Shown here piece after piece: positions 1 through 9,400 of a stretch of DNA of 64,000 bases. A program made the position numbers and the translations under genes. This DNA comes from Microbacterium salitolerans (lineage in GTDB: Bacteria > Actinomycetota > Actinomycetes > Actinomycetales > Microbacteriaceae). Each line of letters begins with the position of its first letter. The first letter of the stretch is position 1. Location of the stretch: NCBI RefSeq assembly GCF_019720895.1, contig NZ_JAHKSH010000006.1, positions 186,001 through 250,000 of the forward strand, in the 5' to 3' direction. Under the pieces are notes generated by a model. That model did not search any database. It worked only from the letters and a program-made list of their open reading frames with translations, and was not told the DNA's origin.

Positions 1-1025
1 CGGGCGAAGAACTCCCGCACGCGCGACGACTGCAGGAGGCAGAGGACGATGATGACGATGGCCTTGAAGGCGGGCGTCGCGGCCGAGGGGATCCCGAGGA
101 ACACGACCGTCTTGTCGAGCGTCGCGATCACGAGCGCGCCGACGACGGCGCCGCCGAGCGAGAACTTGCCGCCGCTGAGGGCCGTCCCGCCGATCACGAC
201 GGCGAGGATCGCGTCGAGCTCGAGCAGGTATCCGGTGCGCGAGACGTCGACCGTCATGACCGTCGACGTCGCGAACACCCCCGCCATGCCGGCGAGCGCA
301 CCGCTGATCGCGTACACCGTGAGCAGGAGGCCCCGCGGCGTGATGCCCGCCATGCGGCTCGCCGTCTCGTTGATGCCGATCGCCTCGATCATGAGGCCGA
401 GCGCCGTGCGGCGCACGAGCAGGCCGACGGCCACGACGATTCCGGCGGCGATCAGGACGACGACGGGGAGGCCGAACACGTATCCGTTGGCGATCCACCG
501 GAACACGTCGTTCGAGGCGTTGGTGTTCTGCCCCTCGGTGATGACGCGCGCGATTCCGCGCCCCGCCATCATCATGATCAGCGTGGTGATGAAGGGCTGC
601 AGACGGACGACCGAGACGAGGAAGCCGTTGACGAGGCCCAGCACGGTGCTGAGGCCGAGTGCGAGCGCGAGAGCCCCGAGCGCCGCGACGCCCGAGTCGG
701 ACGGGCCTAGGGCGTTCAGCGCCTCCATCGAGACGGCGCCCGAGACGGCCATCACGGATCCGACCGAGAGGTCGATGCCGCCCGTCGCGATCACGAGGCA
801 CATGCCGACGGCGATCATGAGAATCGGCGCGGAGGCGCGGAGGATGTCGAGAAGGTTGCCGACGAGGTGCCCGTTCGCCGGATTGAGCGTGATCTCGAGG
901 TAGGTGGGGTCGCGCAGCAGGTTCACGATCAGGAGGACGACGATCGCGACGATCCCCCACGCGTAGGGCGTGTGGAAGAACGCGCGGATCCGTCGGACCA
1001 CGGGATGGGCGTCGTCGCGCGTCAT
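1..1025 (-). CDS. Sugar ABC transporter permease (RbsC/YtfT type), partial
   Basis: Inner-membrane permease of a monosaccharide ABC importer. I translated it from the ATG at 1025. About 341 residues are visible and the C-terminus lies beyond the left edge. The chain has repeated hydrophobic segments and the family signature GGIDLSVGS in its first third, and a late VIGGTALSGG motif typical of ribose/galactofuranose-type permeases. Its ATG overlaps the TGA of the ATPase gene (ATGA), so the two are translationally coupled. The neighbouring binding protein resembles YtfQ, so a YtfT role (furanose sugar uptake) is likely. In E. coli a second permease, YjfF, follows YtfT, and one may lie just outside the window. 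Family is certain; substrate is inferred. Confidence 0.9.
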   Translation of the reverse strand, partial: MTRDDAHPVVRRIRAFFHTPYAWGIVAIVVLLIVNLLRDPTYLEITLNPANGHLVGNLLDILRASAPILMIAVGMCLVIATGGIDLSVGSVMAVSGAVSMEALNALGPSDSGVAALGALALALGLSTVLGLVNGFLVSVVRLQPFITTLIMMMAGRGIARVITEGQNTNASNDVFRWIANGYVFGLPVVVLIAAGIVVAVGLLVRRTALGLMIEAIGINETASRMAGITPRGLLLTVYAISGALAGMAGVFATSTVMTVDVSRTGYLLELDAILAVVIGGTALSGGKFSLGGAVVGALVIATLDKTVVFLGIPSAATPAFKAIVIIVLCLLQSSRVREFFA

Positions 1026-2557
1026 GCCGCGACCTCCTTCTCGGCTGTGTGCTCGGCGATCGTGTCGACGATCGTCTGCGCCGTGACCTCGGGGGTCGTC
1101 GTGATCTCGGCGATCTTCTCGTGGTCCTTCAGGACGGCGATCCGCTGGCAGAGCCGCACGACCTCCTCGAGCTCGCTCGAGATGAACACGACGGACATGC
1201 CGCCCTCGGCGAGTTCGGCGACGTACTCCTGGATCTCGGCCTTCGCGCCGATGTCGATACCGCGCGTCGGCTCGTCGAGGATCAGCACCTCGGGCTCCGT
1301 CGCGAGCCACCGACCGAGCAGCGCCTTCTGCTGGTTGCCGCCCGACAGGTTGCCGATCGCCCGTTCGGGGTCGGCCGGACGCACGCCGAGCGCGTCGATG
1401 TACTTGGCGGCGATCTCGTCCTGCACACGGCGCGGGATCGGGCGCAGCCACCCGCGTTCGGCCTGCAGGGCGAGGATGATGTTCTCGCGCACCGTGAGGT
1501 CGGCGATGATGCCCTCGTCGCGCCGGTTCTCGGTCGAGTACGCGATGCGGTTCGCGAGGCCGGCGCCGGGAGATCCGAGCGTCGTCTTCTTCCCACCGAG
1601 GCGCAGCTCGCCGGCATCCGGCCGGTCGGCGCCGGAGAGGAGTCGCGCGAGCTCGGTGCGGCCGGCCCCGAGGAGTCCGGCGAAGCCGAGCAGCTCGCCG
1701 CGGCGCAGCTCGATGTCCGTCGCCCCGATGGCTCCCTTCCGCGCGATGCCGCGCGCGTCGAGCACGACGTCGCCGCCGACCATGCCGCGTCCCCGGCCCT
1801 CGCCGAGGGACTGCATGGCGGCGAAGTCCTTGCCGATCATCATCGAGATCAGCTCGGCTCTGTCGAGCTCGTTCGTCTTCCGCTCGCCGATGTAGGCGCC
1901 GTTGCGCAGCACCGTGATTCGGTCGCTGATCTCGTACACCTGATCGAGGAAGTGCGAGACGAACAGGATCGCGACGCCCTCGGCCCGCAGCTTTCGGATC
2001 ACGGCGAACAGCGCCTCGACCTCGAGGGCATCGAGGCTGGAGGTCGGCTCGTCGAGCACGAGGACCTTCGGGTCGATCACCATGGATCGCGCGATCGCGA
2101 CGAGCTGCTGCAACGCGATCGACAGGCTGGAGAGCGGCTTGGTCGGGTCGACCTCCTGGAGACCGAGCCGCGCGAGCGCGGACCGCGCCTCGCGATGCGT
2201 CGCGCGCCAGTTGATGCCGAGCGGGCCGCGCACCTCGTGGCCGAGCATGACGTTCTCGCCGATCGAGAGGTTCGCGCAGAGATTGACCTCCTGGTAGACG
2301 GTGGCGATGCCCGCCTCCTGCGCGTCGGCCGTCCCGTGGAACCGGCGCGGCTCGCCCGCGACGCGGATGGTGCCCGCGTCGATGCGGTACACGCCGGTCA
2401 GCGCCTTGATGAGCGTCGACTTCCCCGCGCCGTTCTCTCCCATGAGGGTGTGCACCTCACCGGGGAACATGCGGAAGTCGACGCCGTCGAGAGCCTTCAC
2501 ACCCGGGAATTCGATCTCGATCCCGGCCATCTCGACGATCGGCTCGTTGCCTGTCAT
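1022..2557 (-). CDS. Sugar ABC transporter ATP-binding protein (YtfR/RbsA-like)
   Basis: Tandem-domain ATPase (511 aa) powering the permease at 1-1025. The first half has Walker A GENGAGKST near residue 40 and Walker B VLVLDEPTSS. The second half has a degenerate Walker A (LLGAGRTEL), the signature LSGGNQQK and Walker B VLILDEPTRGID. One competent and one degenerate site is the norm for RbsA/MglA/YtfR proteins. I chose the ATG at 2557 because GAGGA sits 8 nt upstream; an in-frame GTG at 2563 is only marginally possible. The gene lies 82 nt after the binding-protein gene, separated by a perfect hairpin, and overlaps the permease by 4 nt. A second, paralogous ATPase (3774-5300) sits just upstream. 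Confidence 0.93.
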   Translation of the reverse strand: MTGNEPIVEMAGIEIEFPGVKALDGVDFRMFPGEVHTLMGENGAGKSTLIKALTGVYRIDAGTIRVAGEPRRFHGTADAQEAGIATVYQEVNLCANLSIGENVMLGHEVRGPLGINWRATHREARSALARLGLQEVDPTKPLSSLSIALQQLVAIARSMVIDPKVLVLDEPTSSLDALEVEALFAVIRKLRAEGVAILFVSHFLDQVYEISDRITVLRNGAYIGERKTNELDRAELISMMIGKDFAAMQSLGEGRGRGMVGGDVVLDARGIARKGAIGATDIELRRGELLGFAGLLGAGRTELARLLSGADRPDAGELRLGGKKTTLGSPGAGLANRIAYSTENRRDEGIIADLTVRENIILALQAERGWLRPIPRRVQDEIAAKYIDALGVRPADPERAIGNLSGGNQQKALLGRWLATEPEVLILDEPTRGIDIGAKAEIQEYVAELAEGGMSVVFISSELEEVVRLCQRIAVLKDHEKIAEITTTPEVTAQTIVDTIAEHTAEKEVAA

Positions 2558-2600
2558 GGACACTTCCTCGTCTCCTACGGCTCCGCCATCGGCGGAGGAG

Positions 2601-2635
2601 CACGGTGCCGCAGGCGCGCGGCCTGCGGCACCGTG
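2601..2635 (-). terminator. Intercistronic hairpin after the binding-protein gene
   Basis: A perfect 15-bp GC-rich stem (arms 2601-2615 and 2621-2635) with loop GCGCG, starting 4 nt beyond the binding-protein stop codon. There is no T-run. A smaller 7-bp hairpin follows at 2581-2597. In this position it probably protects or partly terminates the mRNA so that the binding protein is made in excess over the ATPase and permease. Confidence 0.7.
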
Positions 2636-2639
2636 TCGA

Positions 2640-3635
2640 TCAGTACTGGCGGTCGGGCAGTGCTTCCTCGGCCGCCTCGGACGACGAGAACGTCTCGCTC
2701 GGCACGATGATGTACGGCTCGACCTCGCCGCCGTCGAGAACTGTCTCGACCGCCTCGAGGGCCGTCTCGCCGAAGAGCGGGTTGTACTCGGCGACGAAGC
2801 TGAGCGTGCCGTCGGCCAGCGCCTCGAGCGCCGGCTTCGTGCCGTCGATCGTCGCGATCTTGACGTCCTCGCCCGGGACGAGACCCGCCTGCTCGACCGC
2901 CTGCGCGGCGCCGAGGCCCATCTCGTCGTTCTGCGCGAACACGAGGTCGATCTCGTTGTCGTTCGAGCGCAGCACGGTCTCGAAGACGCCCTTGGCCTCC
3001 TCGGTCGACCAGTTGGCGGTCTGCGCGCCGACCATCTCGAAGGATTCCTCGCCCTCCATGACCGAGTCCCAGCCCTCGTTGCGCTCGTTCACGACCGAGA
3101 CGCCGGCGGGGCCCTCGAGCACGAAGTACGTCGCGCCGTCGGGGAACTCCTCGCCCGCCCACGCGGCCACGCCCTTCGACACCTCGAAGTTGTCGGGGGC
3201 GATGCGCGTCTCGTAGAGGTCGGTGTTGTCGGGCTCGATGCCGCGGTCGATGAGGATGACGGGGATCTCCGCCTCCTGTGCGCGCTCGAGCGAGCTCTCC
3301 CAGCCGGATCCCTCGGTCGCCGACAGGAGGATCACATCGACGCCCTCGTCGATGAACGACGTGAAGGACGCGATCTGCGAGTTCTGGTCGAGGTTCTGCG
3401 CCGGCGCGTAGCTGAGGTCGTAGCCGGCTTCCTCGGTGAAGGTGTCCTGGATGTTCTGCTCGTTGGCCTGGCGCCAGCCGCCCTCGGGGCCGACGGCGAC
3501 GAATCCGACGGAGACGAGCTCTCCGTCGCCGCCCGCGGTCTCGTCATCGCCGCCGCTGCATCCGGCGAGGCCGAGTGCGAGGGCGCCGACGCCGGTGAGT
3601 GCGGCGGTGCGTCCGATCCACGTGCTGTGCTTCAT
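2640..3635 (-). CDS. Sugar-binding lipoprotein (YtfQ-like)
   Basis: Extracellular substrate-binding protein (331 aa) of the ABC importer. It has a lipoprotein signal: basic start, hydrophobic stretch, then lipobox LAGC near residue 24. The mature part is a type I periplasmic-binding fold. The order of segments (VGFVAVGPEGGWR, GWESSLERAQEAEIPVILIDR, NDEMGLGAAQA, IATIDGTKPAL) follows E. coli YtfQ, a galactofuranose binder, much more closely than RbsB. The start is the ATG at 3635, with GAGGAG about 8 nt upstream. Upstream lies a LacI-type palindrome at 3718-3735. With a GH43 enzyme under the same operator, arabinofuranose or an arabino-oligosaccharide is a plausible ligand, but this is inferred. 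Confidence 0.92.
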   Translation of the reverse strand: MKHSTWIGRTAALTGVGALALGLAGCSGGDDETAGGDGELVSVGFVAVGPEGGWRQANEQNIQDTFTEEAGYDLSYAPAQNLDQNSQIASFTSFIDEGVDVILLSATEGSGWESSLERAQEAEIPVILIDRGIEPDNTDLYETRIAPDNFEVSKGVAAWAGEEFPDGATYFVLEGPAGVSVVNERNEGWDSVMEGEESFEMVGAQTANWSTEEAKGVFETVLRSNDNEIDLVFAQNDEMGLGAAQAVEQAGLVPGEDVKIATIDGTKPALEALADGTLSFVAEYNPLFGETALEAVETVLDGGEVEPYIIVPSETFSSSEAAEEALPDRQY

Positions 3636-3717
3636 GGGGTGCTCCTCTTCGAGTCCGTCCGGATCCGCTGCGATCCGAACAGGGGTAGGACGCATCGATG
3701 CGCCCCGCTGTTCCGGG

Positions 3718-3748
3718 AATGTTACCGGGAACATTTTGATGAAGGCAA
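3718..3748 (-). promoter_or_regulatory. Promoter with overlapping LacI-type operator
   Basis: The palindrome AATGTTACCGGGAACATT (3718-3735) has symmetric arms AATGTT/AACATT and a CCGG core. On the minus strand a -35-like TTGCCT (3743-3748) is followed after 18 nt by TAACAT (3719-3724), which lies inside the palindrome, so a bound repressor would block RNA polymerase. It is 83 nt upstream of the binding-protein start. The same core recurs upstream of the GH43 gene at 9822-9839. Confidence 0.75.
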
Positions 3749-3773
3749 CCCGCGCATTCGGCGATTCGTGCCG

Positions 3774-5300
3774 TCAGCCGGCGTCGCCGTCGGCGGCGAT
3801 CATCTCGATCACGGTGTCGGCGGAGATCGCCGGGCCGTTGCTGATCTCGCCGATGCTCGCGCGATCCTTCATCACGACGATGCGGTCGCTCAGCCGCACG
3901 ACCTCGTCGAGCTCGCTCGAGATGAACACGACGCTCACGCCCTCGGCGACGAGGCGCGCGACGTGTCGCTGGAGATCGACCTTCGCGCCGATGTCGACGC
4001 CCTTCGTCGGCTCGTCGAGCACGAGGATCCGCGGGCGCACCGCCAGCAGTCGCGCCAGCAGGACCTTCTGCTGGTTGCCGCCCGACAGCTCGCGCACGGG
4101 CTGATCGAGGCCTGCGACGCGGATGCGCAGCAGCTCGACGTAGCGCTGGACGATGTCGTCGGCCTCCGCGCGCTGGATCGGCCGCGCCCACCCCCGCTGC
4201 GCCTGCAGAGAGAGGAGGACGTTGTCGCGCACCGACATCTCGGCAACGAGACCCTCGCGGCGGCGCTCCTCGGCCGACAGCGCGATGCGCAGCCCCAGCG
4301 CCTGGCTCGGCGAGCGCACGGCGACCGCCAGGCCGTCGACGCGGACGGTGCCGGCGTCGGGTGCGTCGGCGCCGCCGATCAGACGCGCGAGCTCGGTGCG
4401 CCCCGAGCCGCGCAGACCGGCCAGCCCGACGACCTCCCCCGCGAACAGATCGAGGTCGACCGGATCGAGCGCGCCGCGCCGGGTGATGTCCTCGGCGCGA
4501 TACAGCGGATCGCCGACCGGATCGACGCGATGCTCGCGCCGGTCGGATCCGATCTGGCGCAGCTCGTCGATCTCGCGCCCCACCATCTTCGAGATGAGCG
4601 TCGTGCGATCGACGTCAGCGGCGTCGAACGTGTCGATGCTGACGCCGTCGCGCAGGACCGTCATCCGGTCGCTGATCGTCAGCACCTGTTCGAGGAAATG
4701 CGAGACGTAGACGATCGCGACACCTGAGTCGCGCAGCCGCCGGATGACGCCGAACAGCCGCGCGACCTCTGTCTCCTCGAGACTCGAGGTCGGCTCGTCG
4801 AGCAGGAGCACGCGCGGGTGCGTGACCATGGCGCGCGCGATCGAGATCAGCTGGCGATCGGGCGGCGCGAGCAGATCGACGGGAAGGCGCACGTCGGTGT
4901 CGTCGAGGCCGAGCTCCGCGAGGACCTCGCCGGCGCGTTCGCGCGTGCGCCGCCAGTCGACGCCCCACCATCGTCGCTCCTCGTGGCCGAGCATGACGTT
5001 CTCGGCGATCGACAGGTCGTCGCAGAGCGACACCTCCTGGAAAGCGGCCGCGATGCCCGCCGCGGCCGCGTCGGCGGGCCGCTGGAACCGCACCGGCTCT
5101 CCGCCGACGAGGAGCATGCCCTCGTCGAGTCGGAGGACGCCGGCCAGGGCCTTCACGATCGTGGATTTGCCCGCGCCGTTCTCGCCCATGAGCGCGTGCA
5201 CCTCGCCCGGGCGGATCGTGAGGTCGACGGCGTCGAGCGCACGCGCGCCGGGAAAGTCCACCGTCGCGCCGACGAGCTCGATGATCGGCTCGCGCATCAT
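3774..5300 (-). CDS. Second sugar ABC ATP-binding protein (YtfR/RbsA-like)
   Basis: Tandem-domain sugar-importer ATPase (508 aa). It has Walker A GENGAGKST near residue 40, Walker B VLLLDEPTSS, a degenerate second P-loop (LRGSGRTEL), LSGGNQQK and VLDEPTKGVD. The ATG at 5300 overlaps the TGA of the LacI gene (ATGA), so it is co-translated with the repressor; the much longer open frame to 5936 is an antisense artefact over that gene. No binding protein or permease accompanies it. It stops 38 nt before the promoter of the YtfQ-like gene, whose operon already contains an ATPase. It may serve the same permease as an alternative subunit, or a transporter elsewhere. All motifs look intact. Confidence 0.9.
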   Translation of the reverse strand: MMREPIIELVGATVDFPGARALDAVDLTIRPGEVHALMGENGAGKSTIVKALAGVLRLDEGMLLVGGEPVRFQRPADAAAAGIAAAFQEVSLCDDLSIAENVMLGHEERRWWGVDWRRTRERAGEVLAELGLDDTDVRLPVDLLAPPDRQLISIARAMVTHPRVLLLDEPTSSLEETEVARLFGVIRRLRDSGVAIVYVSHFLEQVLTISDRMTVLRDGVSIDTFDAADVDRTTLISKMVGREIDELRQIGSDRREHRVDPVGDPLYRAEDITRRGALDPVDLDLFAGEVVGLAGLRGSGRTELARLIGGADAPDAGTVRVDGLAVAVRSPSQALGLRIALSAEERRREGLVAEMSVRDNVLLSLQAQRGWARPIQRAEADDIVQRYVELLRIRVAGLDQPVRELSGGNQQKVLLARLLAVRPRILVLDEPTKGVDIGAKVDLQRHVARLVAEGVSVVFISSELDEVVRLSDRIVVMKDRASIGEISNGPAISADTVIEMIAADGDAG

Positions 5301-6316
5301 GCGTCCGTCCGGGGTGGCGCGGTCGACGCGCGCGCGACCAGCTCGGGTGTGATCCGCGTGGTCTGGGGGATCTCCTCGCCCTCGGCCGCGGCGCGCAGGG
5401 CGCTCACGACGGATCCGCCGAGAGCCGCGAAGTCCTGCCGCACGGTCGTGAGCGGCGGCAGCACGTGCCGGGCGATCGCGAGATCGTCGAAGCCGACGAC
5501 GCTCACGTCTTCCGGCACCCGGAAGCCCGCCTCGTGCAACCCGTGGATGATCCCGATCGCCATCTCGTCGTTCGCCGCGAAGATCGCCGTGGCGTCGGGC
5601 ATGCGACGGAACCCGCGCGCGTACTCGTAGCCGAAGTCGGCCGACCAGTCGCCAACGACGATGGGACGCGGGCGGATGCCCCACTCCTTGACACGCGCGT
5701 GGTAAGCCCGCTCTCGCGCCCGCGCGTCGAGCCAGTCGAGGGGCCCGGCCACATGCAGGATCTCGCGATGACCGAGCCCCGCGAGGTGGTCGACGACGAG
5801 CTCGGATCCACGCCGCTGGTCCACGGCCGCCGTGAGGAAGGTCGGATCCGGGTCGGCCTTGACGACGAGGACGGGCACCTCGATGCGGATACGACGCAGC
5901 GCCGCGACGCTCGACGAGCGCGGCGCGATGACGCACAGCGCGTCGATGCCCTGCGCCGTGAGGGACGACACCGCCTCCTCCGTCGAGAGGCCCGCGTCGC
6001 TCGCGAGCGCCGCGGAGGTGACGGAGTAGCCGACATCGCGAGCCGCCGACTCGACGGCACGCAGGGCGCTCTCGGGGCCGGTGACCGAGGAGTCCTCGAC
6101 CATGACGCCGATGCGCTGCGTGCGCCTCGTCGCCAGGGCGCGTGCCGCGCTGTTCGGTCGGAAGTTCAGCTCGTTGACGACATCGAGCACCCGCTCGCGC
6201 GTCGACTCGCGCACCGACTCGCTGCCGCTGAGCACACGCGACACCGTCATATGCGAGACGCCGGCGAGGCGTGCGATGTGCCGGATGTTGACTCGTTCGG
6301 GAGGCGCGTCAGCCAT
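5297..6316 (-). CDS. LacI-family transcriptional regulator
   Basis: Repressor (339 aa) with an N-terminal LacI helix-turn-helix (VNIRHIARLAGVSHMTVSRVLSG, residues about 9-31), the hinge helix with NSAARALA, and a C-terminal periplasmic-binding-like effector domain (IFAANDEMAIGI, VVGFDDLAIARHVLPPLTTVRQD). Its ATG is preceded by GGAGGGAG. It forms an operon with the second ATPase and lies between two promoters that carry the same palindrome (3718-3735 and 9822-9839), which makes it the natural candidate to bind both. The effector is probably a furanose sugar, inferred from context. Confidence 0.92.
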   Translation of the reverse strand: MADAPPERVNIRHIARLAGVSHMTVSRVLSGSESVRESTRERVLDVVNELNFRPNSAARALATRRTQRIGVMVEDSSVTGPESALRAVESAARDVGYSVTSAALASDAGLSTEEAVSSLTAQGIDALCVIAPRSSSVAALRRIRIEVPVLVVKADPDPTFLTAAVDQRRGSELVVDHLAGLGHREILHVAGPLDWLDARARERAYHARVKEWGIRPRPIVVGDWSADFGYEYARGFRRMPDATAIFAANDEMAIGIIHGLHEAGFRVPEDVSVVGFDDLAIARHVLPPLTTVRQDFAALGGSVVSALRAAAEGEEIPQTTRITPELVARASTAPPRTDA

Positions 6317-6366
6317 GGTGCCGCTCCCTCCGCTGGCCGTTCAGCGGATTCAGCATAATCGCGTCG

Positions 6367-6397
6367 GGGCCCGCGCTCGGCATCCGAGCGCGGGCCC
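6367..6397 (-). terminator. Terminator hairpin of the GH43 gene
   Basis: A perfect 14-bp stem (6367-6380 with 6384-6397) and 3-nt loop, located 21 nt past the GH43 stop codon and before the LacI gene. It is very GC-rich, with only a weak T-run. It should isolate the secreted-enzyme transcript from the regulator. Confidence 0.75.
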
Positions 6398-6417
6398 TGC
6401 GACTTCTCAGCGCGACC

Positions 6418-9400
6418 TCACGCCTCGGGAAGGGGCGCGCGATCCAGCCGCTTCTCGTGGCCGGGAGGCGTGCCGTGTCCCGGGGGCGTGCCGTGTCCCG
6501 GGGGCGTCCCTCCCTGTCCGGGAGGAGTGCCGCCGTGGCCCGGAGGCGGGTTCTCCGACGAGCCGGGCTGCACGATCACCTCGATCGTCGGCGCGCGGAA
6601 CTCCTCCGCGAGCTCCTCCTCGCGCTCCATGTCGAAGACGGGCAGCCCGTCGGACGCCCAGTGCACGCGGCGTACGAAGGTGTCGCGCCCCGATAGGCCG
6701 TTGTGATCGGTGCGCGCGTGGAACACGTAGAGGTCGTTGCCGTCCTCGTCCTGAGACCACATGCCGTGCCCCGTCCCGAGCTGCCACTCACCCTCGTACG
6801 GACCGGACTTCTGGAGCGGATAGTTCAGCCGCGTCCACGTCGCCGGATCCGCGAGGTCGGCACCCTCGCCCGCGGGCGCCGTCGCCAGCCCTGTCGTGTA
6901 CGTGTCGCCGACCGACGACCCGGAGTAGATCATGTGGAGCGTGCCGTCGCGCACGAGCACGTTCGCGCCCTCGGCGATCACGTTGTCCCACGCGTATTCC
7001 GGCGCGAGGATGCGCGTCGGCTCAGTCGTGATCCGGGTGGGGTCCGCCGGATCCATCTCCGCGAGGAAGAGGGATCCGAGCATCTGCCACACGTAGTAGT
7101 GCGTGCCCGAGTCCTCGAAGTGCGTCATGTCGAGCGAGATGCCGTCGAGCGCGTTGAGGTCGGTCTCGCCGTCGGCGCGCATGACGTGCTCGGTCGTCGT
7201 CCAGTTCGCCGGATCGCGCGGATCCAGGTCGTTGCCGTCGGCATCCTGCTCGAGCTGGATGATGCTCGCGCGCCCGGTCCACATGTCGGGAGCACCCGAG
7301 TCGCCGTCGTAGCACGGCATGAACAGGATCGAGAGGCGGCCGCCGATGACGTGGAACTCGGGCGCCCAGAAGCACCCGGTCATGACCTCGCCGTATGCGT
7401 CGACGTCGCCCGTGTTCAGCAGGTCGATCTCGGCGTTGCGCCCCTCGGCGATGGCCTCGTCAGAGAGCTCCTCGATCGATTCGCCTACGCGGATCGGCAT
7501 GTGCGGCCCGCCCGGCACGGCCGGGTCGATCGGGTTCATGTGCAGGTCCTCGGTGGCGATCATGAGGAAGATCTGCTCGCCGTTCCAGTCGAACGGGTAG
7601 ATCGACGGATCCGCGCGCTCGTCCGCGAACGGCGTCGCGTACTCGGCCTGGCGTGCGGATCCGGTGACCTCATACGTCCCCGGCGTCTGCGTGTCGACCG
7701 CCGAGGCGTCCCAGTCGACGGAGAGGCTCCCGGTGGATCCGTCGTCGTAGCCGAGCGACAGCTCGCCCGGCAGCGCCGATGCGTCGAACTCGCCGTCCTC
7801 GGCGATCTCGATCGGCGCGAACGGCGCGGCCGACGTGTTCGCGATGCGCCCGAAGCGCACTTCGAGGGCCTCGGCGACAGCGGGCGTCACGACGACGGCG
7901 TTGCCGGAGGCGTAGTCGTCGACGCCGGGGGCCTCGCCCGCACCGGCGAGCGCCGGCGCATTCCCGCGCGTGACGGGTCCGCGCGTGGAGGGATCCGCGA
8001 GATCCGCGAACGTCGTGACCATGTCGATGCCGGCATCCGACGTCCACGAGACGACGTAGCGCTCGCGCGCCGTGTCGTACATGGCCGAGGGGTCGTTCAC
8101 CCCGGAGGTCACGCCGAGGCCGACGACACCGATCTCGTCGTACGACAGCAGATCCGCCGACCGGGCGTAGAGCAGGCTCGAGCTCTCGGTGCCGTCGGAT
8201 CCTCCACCGCGGGCGACGCGCGTCGCGACGATGCCGAAGCCGCCGTCCGGCTCGTGGAGGATGTGCGGGTCGACGAGGCTGCGGATGATGTCGCTCGTCG
8301 TGCCGCGCTCTCCCGGAGTCTCGCTCGTCTTCGCGAAGAAGATGCCGTAGTTCTCGTTCAGGGGCGCCCAGCTCTCCCCGCGTCCGAGCGCGAGGTGCGT
8401 GCTCAGCGCGACGTCGGCGTTGTTGGCCTCCTGGTCGGTCGTCGGCGTGCGGTGATACGCGAGCAGCTCCTCGGATCCGCCCGTGGGAAGCACCGTGACG
8501 GCGAACGTCAGCGGGATCACGATGCCGGTCGCGACATCGGTGATCTCGACGCCGATCTCGGCCTCCGCCGCCTCGTCGCTCGTCGAGACGACCGATCCGC
8601 TCTCGAGCCGGACGTCGTCTCCCGAGACGCCCGTCACAGCGACCTCGAGCCCGTCAGGAGCCGCGGGAAGCGAGGCGCCCGACGCCACGACGGGGTCGAC
8701 GACGTAGCGTGCCGCGCGCGCCTCCGCCAGCTCCTCCGGCGTCGCGTCGCTCGGCTCGACCGTGACGACGATCTCCTGCGACGCCGTCATCCCGCGATGC
8801 GCCGTCTGCGCCGTGAGGGTGACCGTCGCGGCCCCGTCCTGCTGCGTGCGCGGGGCGACCGTTCCGTCGGCGCCGACGATATCGGGCTCGCTCGACGCCC
8901 AGGTGACCGCGCCGCCCGCCGTCGGCAGGTCGATATGCGTGTCGGTCGTGATGTCGGACAGGCCGAGGCCGCCGATGATGTCGTCGGCCACCTGCTGATT
9001 CGCCTCGGCGTTGAGCTGCGCGTCGCCGTCGGCGATCGTCGCGACCTCGTCCGCGGCGAGTGCGCGGTCGAACACGCGGAACGACGAGATGGCGCCCTCG
9101 AAGAGCGGATCCGGCCAGGGCGCCCTGGCGATCGCGTTGAGCGACTGATCGGCGATGTCGGCGGGCACGTGCGGCACGTCTCCGGAGGCGGCGAGCTCGC
9201 CGTCGAGGTAGAGGCTGGCGGTGCCCGTGTCGCCGTCGATCACGCTCGTCACGCTCACCCACTGGTCGGCGACGACGTCGCAGCCGTCGGCCTGGACGAG
9301 CGTCTCCGCCCCGCCGGACTTGATGCCGATGAGCGGCGCCCGCCCCGACCCGCAGTTGAGCGAGGAGAACAGGTACTCGGTCTCGGACGAGGCGTTTCCG

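Noticed and set aside
3774-5936. 720-codon version of the second ATPase
   Set aside because: The extra 212 residues are read antisense-frame across the LacI gene. The ATG at 5300 overlapping the LacI stop fits the family N-terminus.
6457-6545. Tandem repeats in DNA at the end of the GH43 gene taken as a CRISPR or mobile repeat
   Set aside because: They are in frame and encode the Pro-Gly-His tail.
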